Shown here piece after piece: positions 9,741-20,957 of a stretch of DNA of 64,000 nt. The notes under the pieces were generated by a model, which saw nothing but the letters and a program-made list of their open reading frames with translations, was not told the origin of the DNA and did not search any database. The number at the start of each line of letters is the position of its first letter. Within the stretch, counting starts at the first letter, position 1. Made by a program: the position numbers and the translations under genes. Source of the stretch: Adiantum capillus-veneris (Eukaryota > Streptophyta > Polypodiopsida > Polypodiales > Pteridaceae); contig CM043959.1 in NCBI GenBank assembly GCA_014529385.2, forward strand, positions 85,913,029 to 85,977,028, given 5' to 3'.

Positions 9741-10753
9741 AAGACCTAGGGGAAGCTAAAGGGATAGAGCTTTGGATTTTTCTCAGGGATACAAGATGAG
9801 ATTTGAATCATCTATGATTCATCAAATTGACACACTAGGCCATTAGCCTAATGCTGTTTGGTACTGTGCAATGCCTTGCCAAGGAAATTTACTATAGGGT
9901 GCTGCCCCACAATTTCTTCCCTTGAGTAAAAATGTGGGTTAACCAAAAAGATCAATCAAACTTCGCGAGCCTTTCAACCAAGGAGGATAGTGGTAACTTC
10001 ACTATCATTAAAAGCAACATTTGCTAGGTCTTCCAATTCCCAAAATGGTAGATGATAGATCACCAAGCAAAGCAGCCCTAGGTTTTCCCAATGCAAGGAT
10101 AATATGTATAAGAGAGTGCCCGCCCTGAGGCATGCACTCCCCATAGGAAACAATGTGTCATCGTTTCTCAATCCTCCAATTCTAGCTAGCAATAAGATCT
10201 TCTTGCTATTTTGCTTCATGTTCTTAGAAAGGTTATGATACTTGACAGTGATATCCATTCCCGGGATCTTCTATGACATCAAGGAGACACAACACAAATC
10301 CTTATTTCATATATCCCAAATGATGCCTGAAGCTGAAATTTTCATCGCGTCCCGCCATTGCTGTCAAAACTAAGACACCGTTCTAGTTGTCTACGCCCAC
10401 CCATTTGAGATTCAAGAGTGGACTCAGCTTAACCTCTAATAAGTATACTTATCGTACCTTACTTCTCAAAATCCTATTTCATTTGACCTCCGCAAACGTT
10501 TTCCATTGGCATGAAGTTCAGCTCATAATGTACGATCGAGGCCACCACCAAAGTCAAGCTAGTTAACTCTAATAAGTATACTTATCATACCTTTCTTCTC
10601 AAAATCCTATTTCATTTGACCTCCACAAAAGTCTTCCATTGGCATGAGGTTCAGCTCATAATGTATGGTCAAGGCCATCACCAAAGTCAAGTTAGTTGTT
10701 ATCTTTACAACTAAGGACCTCAATCACATCCCCAAAGAAAATTGTGGCTCCCA
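9741..10753 (+). repeat. Satellite monomer 2
   Basis: 1013 bases. It carries a 133-bp internal duplication and lacks much of the last third of the monomer. Confidence 0.85.
10434..10699 (+). repeat. 133-bp tandem duplication inside monomer 2
   Basis: 10434-10566 and 10567-10699 both run from ctctaataagtatactta to the caccaaagtcaag region. Confidence 0.85.
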
Positions 10754-11923
10754 AAAGACCTAGGGGGAGCTAAAGCGACAGAGCATTGGATTTTTTGCAA
10801 GGGAGGATACAAGAGGATATTTGAATCATGCCATCCGGCTAATTTGTTTGGTATAGTGCAATGTCTTGCCAAGGAAATCTGTTACAGGGTGGTGCCCCAC
10901 AATTGCTCCCCTTGAGTAGAGATGTGGGTTAACCAAAAAGATCAATCAAACTCCACGAGCCTTCCCACCAAGGAGGATAGTAGTAATTTCACTATCATTA
11001 AAAGCAGCATTTGCTAGGTCTTTCAAGTCCCTAAGTTGTGGATGACAGGTCACCAAGCAAAGCAGCCCAAGGTTGTGCCAAGGCAAGGAAGATCACATGA
11101 ATATTTACAAGAGAGTGCAAGCCCTTAGGGTCATTGCATAGGAGGCATGCACTCCCACTAAGAAACAGTTTGTCATCCAGTCTCAATCCTTCAATTCTAG
11201 CTAGCAGTAAGATCGGCTTGCTATTTTGCTTCATATTCTTAGAAAGGGTATGATACTTGCAAGTGATATCCATTCTCGAGAGCTTCTATGAAGTCAATGG
11301 GAGACAACCAAAATCCTTATTTCAACTATCCCAAATCGTGCCTCAAGATGAAATTTTCATCGCGTTCCACCAATGTTGTCAAAACCAAGAAACCGTTTGA
11401 GTTGTTCGCGACCACCCGTTTTGAGATTCAAGAGTGGAGTCAGCTTAACCTCTAATAAGTATACTTATCGTACCTTACTTCACAAAATCCTATATCATTT
11501 GACCTCCGCAAAAGTCCAGTGCTCGCATGACGTTCAGCTCATAATGTACGATCGAGGCCACCATCAGGGTCAACCTAGTTATCTTTCCAACTAAGGACCT
11601 CATTCCACTTGCCACGAGGTGCTATCATGGAGGAAGTTGTCTTTTTTCATGTACCTGCATCAGCTCTACTCCGCACATAATCACTGGGTATATGCAAGCT
11701 CTAAAGTCACTAAGCCTAATGGAGGTAAGGAAATGCTTGGCTACAAAAGGGAATCCTCACCCCTTTGATGTCAATTCTTTTACAGTGGTCTGACTTGATT
11801 TTGGAGTCAATGATGATTTGAATATATTAGTACATTTTGGTCGACAGTATGAATTCCCCATCCAGCGTGAACAATCCATTCTTCTATATTTCATTGACAT
11901 CCCCAAAGAAGATTGTGGCTCCC
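10754..11923 (+). repeat. Satellite monomer 3
   Basis: 1170 bases, apparently full length; a good reference unit. Confidence 0.9.
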
Positions 11924-12973
11924 AAAGGACCTAAGGGGAGCAAAAGGGACAGAGCATTGGATTTTTTGCAAGGAAGGATACAAGAGGATATTTGAATCAT
12001 GCCATCAGGCTAATATTGTTTGGTATTGTGCAATGCCTTGCCAAGGAAATCTACTACAAGGTGGTGCCCCACAATTCCTCCCCTTCAGTACAGATGTGGG
12101 TTAACTAAAAATACCAATCAAACTCCACGAGCCTTCCCACCAAGGAGGATAGTGGTAGTTTCACTATCATTAAAAGCAACATTTGCAAGGTCTTCCAATT
12201 CCCAAATGGTAGATGATAGGTCACCAAGCAAAGCATACCAATGTTGTTCCAAGGCAAGGAAGATCAAGGTCATTGCTTAGGAGGCATGCACTCCCCCTGA
12301 AAAACAGTTTTTCATCGAGTCTCAATCCTCCAATTCTAGCTAGCAGTAAGACAGGCTTGTTATTTTGCTTCATTTGCTTAGAAAGGTTATGATACTTGCA
12401 AGTGATATCCATTCATGGGAGCTTCTATGAGGTCAAGGAGGCACAATAAAAATCCTTATTCCAACTATCCCAAATGATGCCTCAAGCTCAAAAGTTTCAT
12501 CGTGTCCCGCCAGTGCTGTCAAAACAAAGAAACCGTTCTAGTTGTCTACGACCACCCGTTTTGAGATTCAATAATGGACTAAGCTTAACCTCTAATAAGT
12601 ATACTTATCGTGCCTTACTTCTCAAAATCCTATTTCATTTGGCCTCCACAAAGGCATGAAGTTCGGCTCAGAACGTACGGTCGAGGCCACCACCAGAGTC
12701 AAGTTAGTTATCTTTCCAACTAAGCACGTCATTCCAGTTGCGAGGAGGTGTCATGTGTCTCCCACAAGCTCTACTATGCAGATAATCATTGGGTATACAC
12801 ATGTTCTAAAGACACTAAGCCTAATGGAGGTAAGGAAGTGCTTGGCTACAAAGGGGAGTCCCCACCCCTTTTCTATCAAGTCTTTTACACGGTCTCCAAC
12901 TTGAATTCAGAGTCAGCGATGATTCAAATATATAGTGCATTTTAGTCATGAATATGCATTCCCCATCCATTGT
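11924..12973 (+). repeat. Satellite monomer 4 (end missing)
   Basis: Runs to ttccccatccattgtgaaa near 12978, where sequence from the middle of the monomer (gccaaggcaatgaagatcac) begins. Confidence 0.8.
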
Positions 12974-13472
12974 GAAAGCCAAGGCAATGAAGATCACATG
13001 AATATGTATAAGGCATGCACTCCCCATAAGAAAAAGTTTGTCATCAATTCTCAATCCTCCAACTCTAGCTAGGGGTATGATCGGTTTGCTATTTTGCATC
13101 CCACCACTGCTATCAAAACTAAGAAACCACTCTAGTTGTATACGACCACCCGTTTGAGATTCAAGAGTGGACTCAGCTTAACCTCTAATAAGTATACTTA
13201 CTGTACCTTACTCCTCAAAATCCTATTTCATTTGACCTGCAGGGAAGTCCACCACTAGCATGACGTTCAGCTCATAACGTCGAGGCCACCACCAAAGTCA
13301 AGTATGCACCTCATTCCAATTTCCAGGAGATGCTAGCATAGAAGAAGTTTTCTTTTTCCATGTGCCCCCATTAGATTTACTCTGCAGATAATCATTGGGT
13401 ATACGCAAGCTCTAAAGAAACTAAGCCTTATGGAGGTAAGGAAATTCTTGGCTACAACGGGGAATCCCCACC
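12974..13472 (+). repeat. Satellite monomer 5, left part
   Basis: Starts in mid-phase after a deletion and stops at ccacc, where element A is inserted. It continues at 21388. Confidence 0.85.
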
Positions 13473-14028
13473 TGTAACAAACTTGGACACCCCAAGCCAA
13501 GATTCTACCACGACACAACAGATATTCACTTATAAAAAATTCACAAAACGACACGACCCGACGTAGTTCCATGCCAAGAGGTATTGGCCCCAAAGACTGG
13601 TGCCTCTTTTGTTTTTTTTATAATTATTATTCCATGTTCAAAGTACAACGGAGTCCGCGGGATCTTAGACTCACATTGTGCGTCCAAATTCTTTGGGCAA
13701 TGAGGCCCAAAAGACTTATTTAGTGTTACAAGGGTTGCCCCAAAAGCAGAGCCCCAAAAGTTTAAACTTGAAAGCAACTATTTCCAAAAGCTTTGCTCAA
13801 AATCTTCCATCCAAAAGCAATCAACGCAAATTACGGGTGTCCGTATACTGCCACATGTGCATGTCAACGAAAAATATGGAGATTTGTACGACCTGCCACG
13901 TCATCCTGGAAGCGCGATCTCTAGAGATCTGCCATGTTATCAGCCCAGCGTGTTATACGGGCTGCTGCAACGTCAACAGGGACTATTTGTGTGTATTTGG
14001 GGGCCTACCATGTAACCAATTTGTGACA
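13473..14028 (-). repeat. Element A 3' LTR
   Basis: 556 bases, tgtaacaaac to ttgtgaca. The same family as the LTRs at 54642-55171 and 57574-58100. Confidence 0.88.
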
Positions 14029-14040
14029 TACCCCCTCCTG
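14029..14040 (-). promoter_or_regulatory. Element A polypurine tract
   Basis: On the minus strand this reads caggagggggta next to the LTR. Confidence 0.75.
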
Positions 14041-14640
14041 ACAGAATTGTAATCGCCCTCAATTACGTTTGCAAAACAAACAGAGGCCATAAACATCTAA
14101 CTGTTAGTACCGTTGCACTAGACACAACACATCTGGCACTTGTACAAAACGATAGTCACATCACCGGACATCACTTGAGATCACAGAACATCACATGACA
14201 AATCATATCCAAATTCATTCCAAATCTTAAACCATGATTAATCGACAACATATTTAGTAATCGTATCTAGATCCATTTCGGACCTCATGGATGTCAAATT
14301 AACTGATTCTTATTGCAATCATGTCTATATAGATTTATGAGACCAAAATGCTTCATTCATTTTGTCTTTTAGTCCTTGCACTCAAACAAGTCAAGTACAA
14401 ATCAATCATGTTAATTTTTTGGAACTCCAGTTATAAAGTCATACAACAGAATACTATTCAGCCCTGAAGTATCCCTGAAACCCAAAAGAAGACATCAGTG
14501 ACTCTATTCAAAATTGGGGTAATCCATTGACAAAGGAGCCAAGTGACTCCCCTGCTGTGCAAACCTGCTCTACTAGATTCACCCAGACTAAAATCGAGGT
14601 TCTATCAGAGTAGACTATAATTAACCAAATGCATTGGACC
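14041..14640 (-). other. Element A 3' non-coding region
   Basis: No frame. It aligns with 55190-55560 in the second A element (attgtaatcgccctc, cttattgcaatcatgtctat), so it is a conserved part of family A. Confidence 0.6.
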
Positions 14641-15557
14641 TATCAGAGTCCTCCTCCGTCAACTTTGCATCCAATGCAGGATAGTTCTTGAACTTAGCCA
14701 AGAACCGCCTAATCACTTTACCTTTTATCTTTTTGTCCTTGTAAGCCAATATCTATTGTGGAACGAGTACCTCCTTGCTTTCCTCCACTTTCGATTGCTC
14801 ATCTGGCTTCCCACCATCGGACACATTGCCTTTAAAAGGCTTCAATAGACTCCCATGAAATGCATTGTGAAACTTCCAAGTATCGGGTAGCTTCAGTCTA
14901 AAGACAACATCATTTATCCTTTATTTTATTTGGAAAGGGTCATAGTACCTCATGCTAAGCTTTGAAAAAGGTCGTTCCTTTATCGGCTCTTTGCAAAACA
15001 AGTATCCAAGTCTCTCCTGTACTAGTCGGCTTCAAAATTCTTATCTTTTGTGCTAAAAGAGGGTGGACTTTTTGAAGCACCTCTAATGATTTCAAATAAT
15101 GCCTTCCCCATTGAAGAGTGGATCGTGTTATCGTAGGCGAATTCCACCAAGGGAAAAAAAATTTCCACTGAGTCTTCTGATAGAAATTTAAGACTTCAAT
15201 AAATTCAAAAGAACTAAATTTGCAATCTCAGATTGTCCATCTGTTTGCGGGTGAAATGATGACACGAAATGCAACCGTGTGCCATGTTCTTCAAAATAGC
15301 CTTCCAAAACAAACTTGTGAATCGAGGATCTCTATCGGAGACTATTGTCTCAGGCATGCCATGTAATCCAAAAATCTGTGCAATGAGCAATCTCGCTAAA
15401 TGATCTGGATTGATTGTTTTCTTCACTGGAATGAAGTAAGCTTTCTTGCTAAATCTGTCGATGACAATCCAAATACCATCATTCCCACTCTGTGTCTTCG
15501 GGAGATCAAAAATGAAATCCATAGCAATACTTTCCCAGGGGCGGGTAGGAATAGGTA
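14641..15557 (-). pseudogene. Element A integrase and C-terminal tail, partial
   Basis: Reading down the minus strand: LPIPTRPWESIAMDFIFDLP, IWIVIDRFSKKAYFIPVKK, GMPETIVSDRDPRFTSLFWK (the integrase core with its Asp residues), then HFTRKQMDN. After stops come YYDPFQIK, KLPDTWKFHNAFHGSLLKP and a chromodomain-like tail near 14690-14760. The N-terminal zinc finger and everything upstream are missing; the sequence changes to B's LTR at about 15557-15571. Integrase would join the cDNA to host DNA. The copy is dead. Confidence 0.8.
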
Positions 15558-15570
15558 GCGACTGACACAG

Positions 15571-15611
15571 GCGATGATACAGGCAACGACTGACACTCAA
15601 GCATCCATGAC
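15571..15611 (-). repeat. B 3' LTR remnant, 41 bases
   Basis: gcgatgatacaggcaacgac to catccatgaca matches 20809-20852 of the full LTR. Confidence 0.75.
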
Positions 15612-15624
15612 ATTACCCCCTCCT
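15612..15624 (-). promoter_or_regulatory. B polypurine tract
   Basis: The minus strand reads gaggagggggtaa; the same sequence stands at 20853-20865. Confidence 0.75.
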
Positions 15625-17104
15625 CTAGCGACGAATGCGGAGAAGTGGTGTTCCTTGAATGGGGCTTCCATGGATACTGTTGATGGAACTCTTGGACTTT
15701 GAAAGATGCATGCTGAAGATTGTGTGCTGGTCCCACATTTGTTCACTAACATCATAGCCTTTCCAATGCACTAAGTACTGTAACCTGCTACGCGAAACTC
15801 GAGAATCTAGGACTTTCTCGACCTCATATTCTTCATGTCCTTGAATCTCAACCGGAGGAGGTGGTTGTAGGACTCTTCCTGAGATCTTAGATGTGTGACA
15901 AGGTTCTAGGACTGAGACATGAAAGACCGGATGGATTTTCATGGATAAGGGCAATCGGAGTTGATAGGTGACTGGATTGACTTGACGGATAATTTTAAAC
16001 AAGCCAAGCCTTCGATAATCAAGCTTTTGACAGGGACAAGATGAATGCACATCGTGTCGGAGAAGCCACACTTTATCCCCTTCTTTGTATTTTTGATGTT
16101 GCATGCAATGGACATCTGCACTTTTCTTATACTTGGATTGAGCCTCTTTGATATGAATTGTAAGTTCTTTGTGAATTGCAGATAATTATTGTGTAAGATG
16201 AATAGTAGCTAGATTCTTGACTTGATGGTGTCTGTGGATATCCTGTTTGGAATGTTGACCATAATGAGCAAAGAATGGAGTGTGATGGGTGGAGGCATGA
16301 GAACTGTTATTATAGGAGAATTCTGCTAGCGGTAGGAGCTCGACCCAATTATCCTTGTGATAACTGATAGTACAACGGAGATACTGTTCCAAAACTTGAT
16401 TTACTCTCTCTGTTTGTCCATCACTTTGTGGGTGATTGGCTGAGGAGAGGTTCATTTGTACTCCGAGTAGCTTGAATAAGCTTTTCCAAAAGCTAGAGAC
16501 GAATTGTGGGCCTCGATCAAAAACTATGTCATCCGATAATCTGTGATAAAGATAGATATGGCTGTAGAAAGAGTTTGGTCGTACCTTTGCCGGTGATCGT
16601 TTTAGTGGTTGGAATGAAGTGTGCCATTTTTGTAAACTGATCCACGACTACTAAAATGGAGTCAAATCCTTGTGACAAGGGTATCTCTACAATGAAATCC
16701 ATGGAGATGGATGGCCATGGTTTGCTTGGAATGGGCAAGGGATGGAGTAACCCATGAGGACGATGACAAGGTGCCTTTGATCTATTGCAAGTGTCACAAG
16801 TGCCTACATACTCCTTGACAAGCTTCCACATTTGAGGCCACCAAAAGTCACGGGAGAGAAGCTCAATTCTCTTATTAACCTTAAAATGCCCTGCTGATGG
16901 AAGATCATGCCGTTGCTGAAGTACCTCCAAGCGTGTTCGTCCTAGCGGAATATAGAGAAGACCCTTATAGTAAATTAGTCCATCAATTTCTTGAAAGACC
17001 TCTTGTCCTTGTAGTAGTTGTCTAATATTCTGAGCAAGTAGGTCTTTGGCAATTTGCATCTTCACCTTAGAAAGAAAAGTAGAATCTTCAGGAGCTTGGC
17101 TCAT
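15625..17104 (-). pseudogene. Chromovirus B integrase with chromodomain, frameshifted
   Basis: The segment 17104-16529 has the zinc-binding part (HDLPSAGHFKVNKR, then CDTCNRSKAPC) and the start of the core (SISMDFIVEIPLSQGFDSIL, VVVDQFTKMAHFIPTTK). 16455-16186 gives NHPQSDGQTERVNQVLEQYL with the catalytic Glu region. 16104-15625 gives KIHPVFHVSVLEP, then a chromodomain: EYEVEKVLDSR, LQYLVHWKGYD, MWD. Chromodomains of this class steer insertion to heterochromatin (family knowledge). At least two frameshifts separate the parts. Confidence 0.88.
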
Positions 17105-17122
17105 GGTGGCGTTTAGCTTAAG

Positions 17123-18460
17123 CTACTCAGGTTTCAAAATCACTGACTCTTGTTGATCAAATGCTGCGCCGCCTTCTCTTGGTCCAAGGTAGGATCTTCT
17201 TGAGAAGGCATTTGGCTTACCTTGTTGACGGCCAGGTCTATAGGAGATAAGAAAATCAAACCTTGATAGGATACCACTCCACCTGGCTTGGCGACAATTC
17301 AAGACGTGGGATGCCATGAAGTACTCCAAATTCTTGTGATCTGTATAGACAATGATCTTATGAGGAGCTCCATCAAGTAGGTGATGCCAAGTGTCGAAGG
17401 AGTCAATGATTGCTAAGAGCTCTTTGTCATGGATTTCATAATCGATTTCTGCAGCTGAGAACTTGCAGAAATGCAGCTGAGAACTTGCGGGAATGAAAAG
17501 CCACTGGATGTACTCAACCATCTCTCCTACTTGGGATAGAATAACGTTAAGGGCAAAATCTGAAGCGTCTGTTTCTAGGATGAAAGGCTTTGTAGGATCT
17601 GTGTGAATTAGAATGGGAGCGTTCGTCAAAGCTTGCTTGAGAGTCTGAAATGCTTTCGCGGCCTCTGAGTTCCAGAAAACTTACTATGGCATGTCAACCT
17701 TGTGAGTGTTGTAACCACCTTGGAGTATCCTTGTATAAAGATACGATAAAAATTTCCAAATCCGAGGAAACATTGAACATCTCTTACCAAGGTTGGTGTC
17801 TCCCAATCAAGGGTGGTTTGAACCTTCTTTGGATTGATGGAGATTCCCTTTTCAGAAATTACATAACCAAGAAATTCCACCTTAGATTCATGAAAAGAGC
17901 ACTTCTCCAACTTTGCATATAACCCTGATGCACGAAGCTTTTCAAGCACTAATCATACATGGTGCTCGTGCTCTTCTTGATCCTTGAAAATTATCAAGAT
18001 ATCATCCAAAATAATCCAAATACTCCCCAAAGATATCGTTCATTAAATGTTGAAAAACAGCTGGGGCATTTGTGAGACCAAATGGCATGACGGTATATTC
18101 AAACTGGCCATACCTTGTTCGAAAGGCTGTATTCCATTCATCACCTTCTTTGATTTTGACTAGGTTGTAAGCACCACGCAGGTCTATTTTTGTAAATATT
18201 TTTGCCTTGCCAAGGCACTCAAGAAGCTCTGGGATCAAGGGAAGGGAATAGTGATTCTTGATGGTTATCTTGTTCAGGCCCCTATAATCCACGCACATTT
18301 GAAGAGTTTCGTCCTTCTTTTTTACAGAGAGTATTGGAGCTCCTGTTGCGGACTTTGAAATCCGTACGAACCCCTTAGCAAGATTCTCATCAATATTTTT
18401 TCATAATTCTACCAATTCATCTTGAGATAGCTTGTATATTGGGCCAAAAGGGGATTGGGT
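17123..18460 (-). pseudogene. Chromovirus B reverse transcriptase and RNase H, frameshifted
   Basis: 18298-18002 gives [31 protein letters not shown] and [19 protein letters not shown]. The YLDD box falls at a frameshift near 18000; after it the other frame reads [18 protein letters not shown]. 17949-17626 gives GLYAKLEKCSFHESKVEFLG and the thumb. 17629-17123 gives RNase H (FILETDASDFALNVILSQ, ELLAIIDSFDTWHHLLDG). The order is normal for Ty3/gypsy. The frameshift at the catalytic box kills this copy. Confidence 0.88.
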
Positions 18461-18526
18461 TCCCTCCTGAAGCTCTTTAGCACAATCATAGGATCGATGC
18501 TCCGGTAAGAGGTCCGCATTATTCTT

Positions 18527-19262
18527 CTAAAAAAGATCATCGTAATCTGGATATTGACGTGGCAATGCCTCCATGATTTTTGTTGTCGACGTGTCGGTTG
18601 GTGTCACAAATATCAGGAAAGTTAGATGCTTTATGGTTGCATGCATGAAGACCTTGGCTCCAAGATATATAGGCCTATTATGCCTTCCCTTCTTCTTTTG
18701 GACTTTTCGTGGTTCAATTCTATGAGCCCTCCAATTAATGTCATGATTATGTAATTCAAGCCACGGTAGCCCAATAACAATTGGACTGCTTGGGCTTTGT
18801 ATAATATTGAACGCTATTCTCAAAACATGCTCCTGCAATGTTACTTCTATGTCTATGGGGCGAGTTTCATACCTGACATCCCCTGAAGGGAGTGGACGAC
18901 CATCAATGACTTATACAGTTGCTGGATTAGAATTCTCCACAAGTGGTATGTCTTGTAATTTTGCAAATTCTTTGTTCATGAAGCACGCCGTTGCACCTGA
19001 ATCTAGTAGTGCTTCACAATCCATGTGCCTACCCGGCATATGGATCTTGACTGGTAGCATAAAACTTGAATTGGAATCAACAGGAAGAAAGAGACCTTTT
19101 TTTGCTTGTCTTTTGTCCAACCGGTCAATATCTATTGGGGTTGGACGTCCATGTTTTTTGAACACGTTGAGGCCATTGCACCATGAACCTTCGTCCTTCT
19201 CTTCCTTGGACACTATTGAACTATATGCCCCTCCTCTTCGCAATACATACATAAGCCATTAA
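18527..19262 (-). pseudogene. Chromovirus B CCHC knuckle and aspartic protease
   Basis: The knuckle at about 19210-19256 reads GLCMYCEEEGHIVQ-stop-CP: all zinc ligands are kept, with a TAG just before the last Cys. Protease follows: MDCEALLDSGATACFMNKEF has the D-S-G-A active-site motif, then QSPSSPIVIGLPWLELHNHD carries the LPWL motif near 18760. A stop and shift occur near 18840-18910. The C-terminal part leads to RT. Confidence 0.82.
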
Positions 19263-20160
19263 TGCGTCGCCTTTGCTTCTCCTAGGCACAGAGAGGTTAA
19301 AACCATGCTAAATCAATTTTCATGAGCTCAATGCTTGATTCATGGCCCTGTTGAGGTGTGTAGCCATTATGTGTCACTTATGTTTGGGGTCGCAATGGTG
19401 CCCCAAGAAGCCTCTCTTGTCTCCTCTCAAATAGTCGATTATCACATTCGATTGCTTGAGAGATGAACTCGCTTAGTGTGTGAACCTTTGGCATAGTCAA
19501 TAAAAGATCTTTTACGTCATCCTTTAATCCCCACCGAAATTGGCTAATGAAATATTCCTCATGCCAAGTCAGATCACAAGTGAGCTGTTGAAATTAGGAT
19601 GCATAGACGGATGCATGTCTTGATCCTTGGTGAGGATTTCTAAGTTTGGTTTCAGCAACCCTTGCTCTATCACTATCCCCAAAGGTTGCAAAGAACTCCG
19701 GCAAAAAAACTTCAAAGTCATGCAGGAGAGGAGATTCTTTTTCAAGTAAGGGAGCAAACCAAGAGAGAGCCGTACCCGAGAGGATGGTCCCAATAAGGCC
19801 TACTTGAGAGGCATCATCTGGATAGCTCTCTTGTTGCATTTGAATGAAGGGACACACTTGTTGAAGAAAACCTCTAAACTTTTATCTAGCCCCATCAAAT
19901 TTTTCACACATGCTGACCTACGGCTCCTTCTTATGTTGTTGAGAATAGCTAGATCTTGCAGCTTGTGCTTGATGTGTGCTTGTCTCTTGAAGCTCTTGAA
20001 TTTAACGTTTAAGATCTTGCAATGCCGGTCCAAAGATTAGGGGTTGCCCTGCTTGAAGTTGAGCGTTACTTTTGCTAAGTTCTTGTGATTGAGCTTTGAT
20101 GCTTTGCAATACGTTGATGACACCTTCCATCGTCGGCTCCATGATGGCTTGAGAAGATTA
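19263..20160 (-). pseudogene. Chromovirus B gag (capsid), frameshifted
   Basis: MCPFIQMQQESYPDDASQVG, GTILSGTALSWFAPLLEKE and FFATFGDSDRARVAETKL form the retrotransposon gag domain (19857-19594), followed in another frame by EYFISQFRWGLKDDVKDLL and the basic SQAIECDNRLFERRQER. The N-terminus near 20145 starts MEPTMEGVINVL. Several shifts are present. The product would form the particle. Confidence 0.78.
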
Positions 20161-20450
20161 AGAGATGGTAGTCTTGCCAAACTGTTATGAGCGCGTATAG
20201 AGCTAGAAGAGAGCAAGAGGAGGCGCTCACAATGTACAGGAACTTGGACTTGATGATAAGCTTAATGTTGATTACAAGACTTAATACTTTATTAAGAGAG
20301 CTAGAACAAGGCTTGGATTACATGACTTCAGTACAAGACAAGGCTTGATTGCAAGGTCGAGACTTGAACATAAGAACTAGAAGAGGGATTTCCTCGTAGG
20401 AGCCTCACAACTGGTGTTGGCAAGACTGAGGGGCTTGTGGCCCAAGATCT

Positions 20451-20460
20451 CTATTTATAC
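20451..20460 (-). promoter_or_regulatory. TATA box of the B LTR
   Basis: The minus strand reads gtataaatag, a near-ideal plant TATA box. It lies about 60 bases downstream (minus direction) of the TTCnnGAA array. The relict LTR at 58169 keeps the same box (tatttatact near 58408). Confidence 0.75.
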
Positions 20461-20521
20461 TAGTGCTTGAGGAGGTTACTTGAGGAGTTTAGGACTTTCT
20501 AGGTTCTTCTTGAGGAGGTTA

Positions 20522-20762
20522 GAATCTTCTAGAACCTTCTTGATCCTTCTAGTTCTTCTAGAACCTTCTAAATCCTTCTTCAACTTTCTAGGGCTTTCCA
20601 GAAACTTCTAGATTCTTCCGGAATCTTCTCCAAGCTTCTAGAAGCTTCTTGATCCTTCTAGTTCTTCTCCAACCTTCTAGATCCTTCTTCAACTTTCTAG
20701 AGCTTTCCAGAAACTTCTAGATTCTTTCAGAATCTTCTCCATGCTTTTAGAAACTTCTAGAA
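20522..20762 (-). promoter_or_regulatory. Heat-shock-element array in LTR U3
   Basis: TTC recurs with a ~10-bp period for about 240 bases. From 20556 to 20656 the TTC triplets at 20556, 566, 576 and on to 656 are all perfect, with GAA halfway between at 561, 601, 621 and 641. Blocks with at least three perfect nGAAn units: 20522-20539 (four units), 20556-20568, 20596-20608, 20616-20628, 20636-20648, 20705-20717 and 20750-20762. This is the consensus for trimeric heat shock factor. Function is inferred, not shown. Confidence 0.7.
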
Positions 20763-20852
20763 TTCCTTGATAGTTTTAGAATCTTCTAGATTCTTCTAGA
20801 GCCTTCTAGCGATGATGCAGGCAGCGAGACTGACTCTCAAGCATCCATGACA

Positions 20853-20957
20853 TTACCCCCTCCTCTAGCAACGAACACGGAGCAGTTGTGTTCCTTGACT
20901 GAGGCTTCCATGGATATTGTTGATGGAACTCTTGGACTTTGAGAGATCCATGCTAAA
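20853..20957 (-). pseudogene. Second copy of the B 3' end (PPT side)
   Basis: Matches 15612-15720 (ttaccccctcctctagc, cttccatggatattgttgat). It lies between B's LTR and A's truncated 5' LTR. The join to A falls at a shared aaagactgg-like stretch (20955-20963). Confidence 0.75.

Larger units (their letters stand above)
20183..20852 (-). repeat. Chromovirus B 5' LTR
   Basis: 670 bases, tgttatgagc to catccatgaca. Read on the minus strand, U3 is at 20852-~20470, the TATA box at 20451-20460, and R/U5 runs to 20183. Just inside it the minus strand reads gtttggcaagactacc, which is not the tRNA-Met site used by other elements here; the primer tRNA is uncertain. Confidence 0.82.
15571..20957 (-). mobile_element. 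Ty3/gypsy chromovirus B (minus strand), rearranged
   Basis: Order on the minus strand: LTR (20852-20183), leader, gag, CCHC, protease, RT, RNase H, integrase, chromodomain, PPT, and a 41-base LTR remnant (15611-15571). A second copy of B's 3' end (PPT side) lies outside the 5' LTR at 20853-20957. This is not a simple insertion: it implies recombination between at least two B copies or template switching. Frameshifts and stops occur throughout. A relict of the same family lies at 54150-58467. Confidence 0.82.

Noticed and set aside
8074-13472. CRISPR-like regular repeats
   Set aside because: Repeat units are about 1.15 kb with no short repeat-spacer pattern; this is a eukaryotic satellite.
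13678-14052. 124-codon open frame
   Set aside because: It lies within the family A LTR on the strand opposite to the element, is not conserved in the other A LTRs and matches nothing known.
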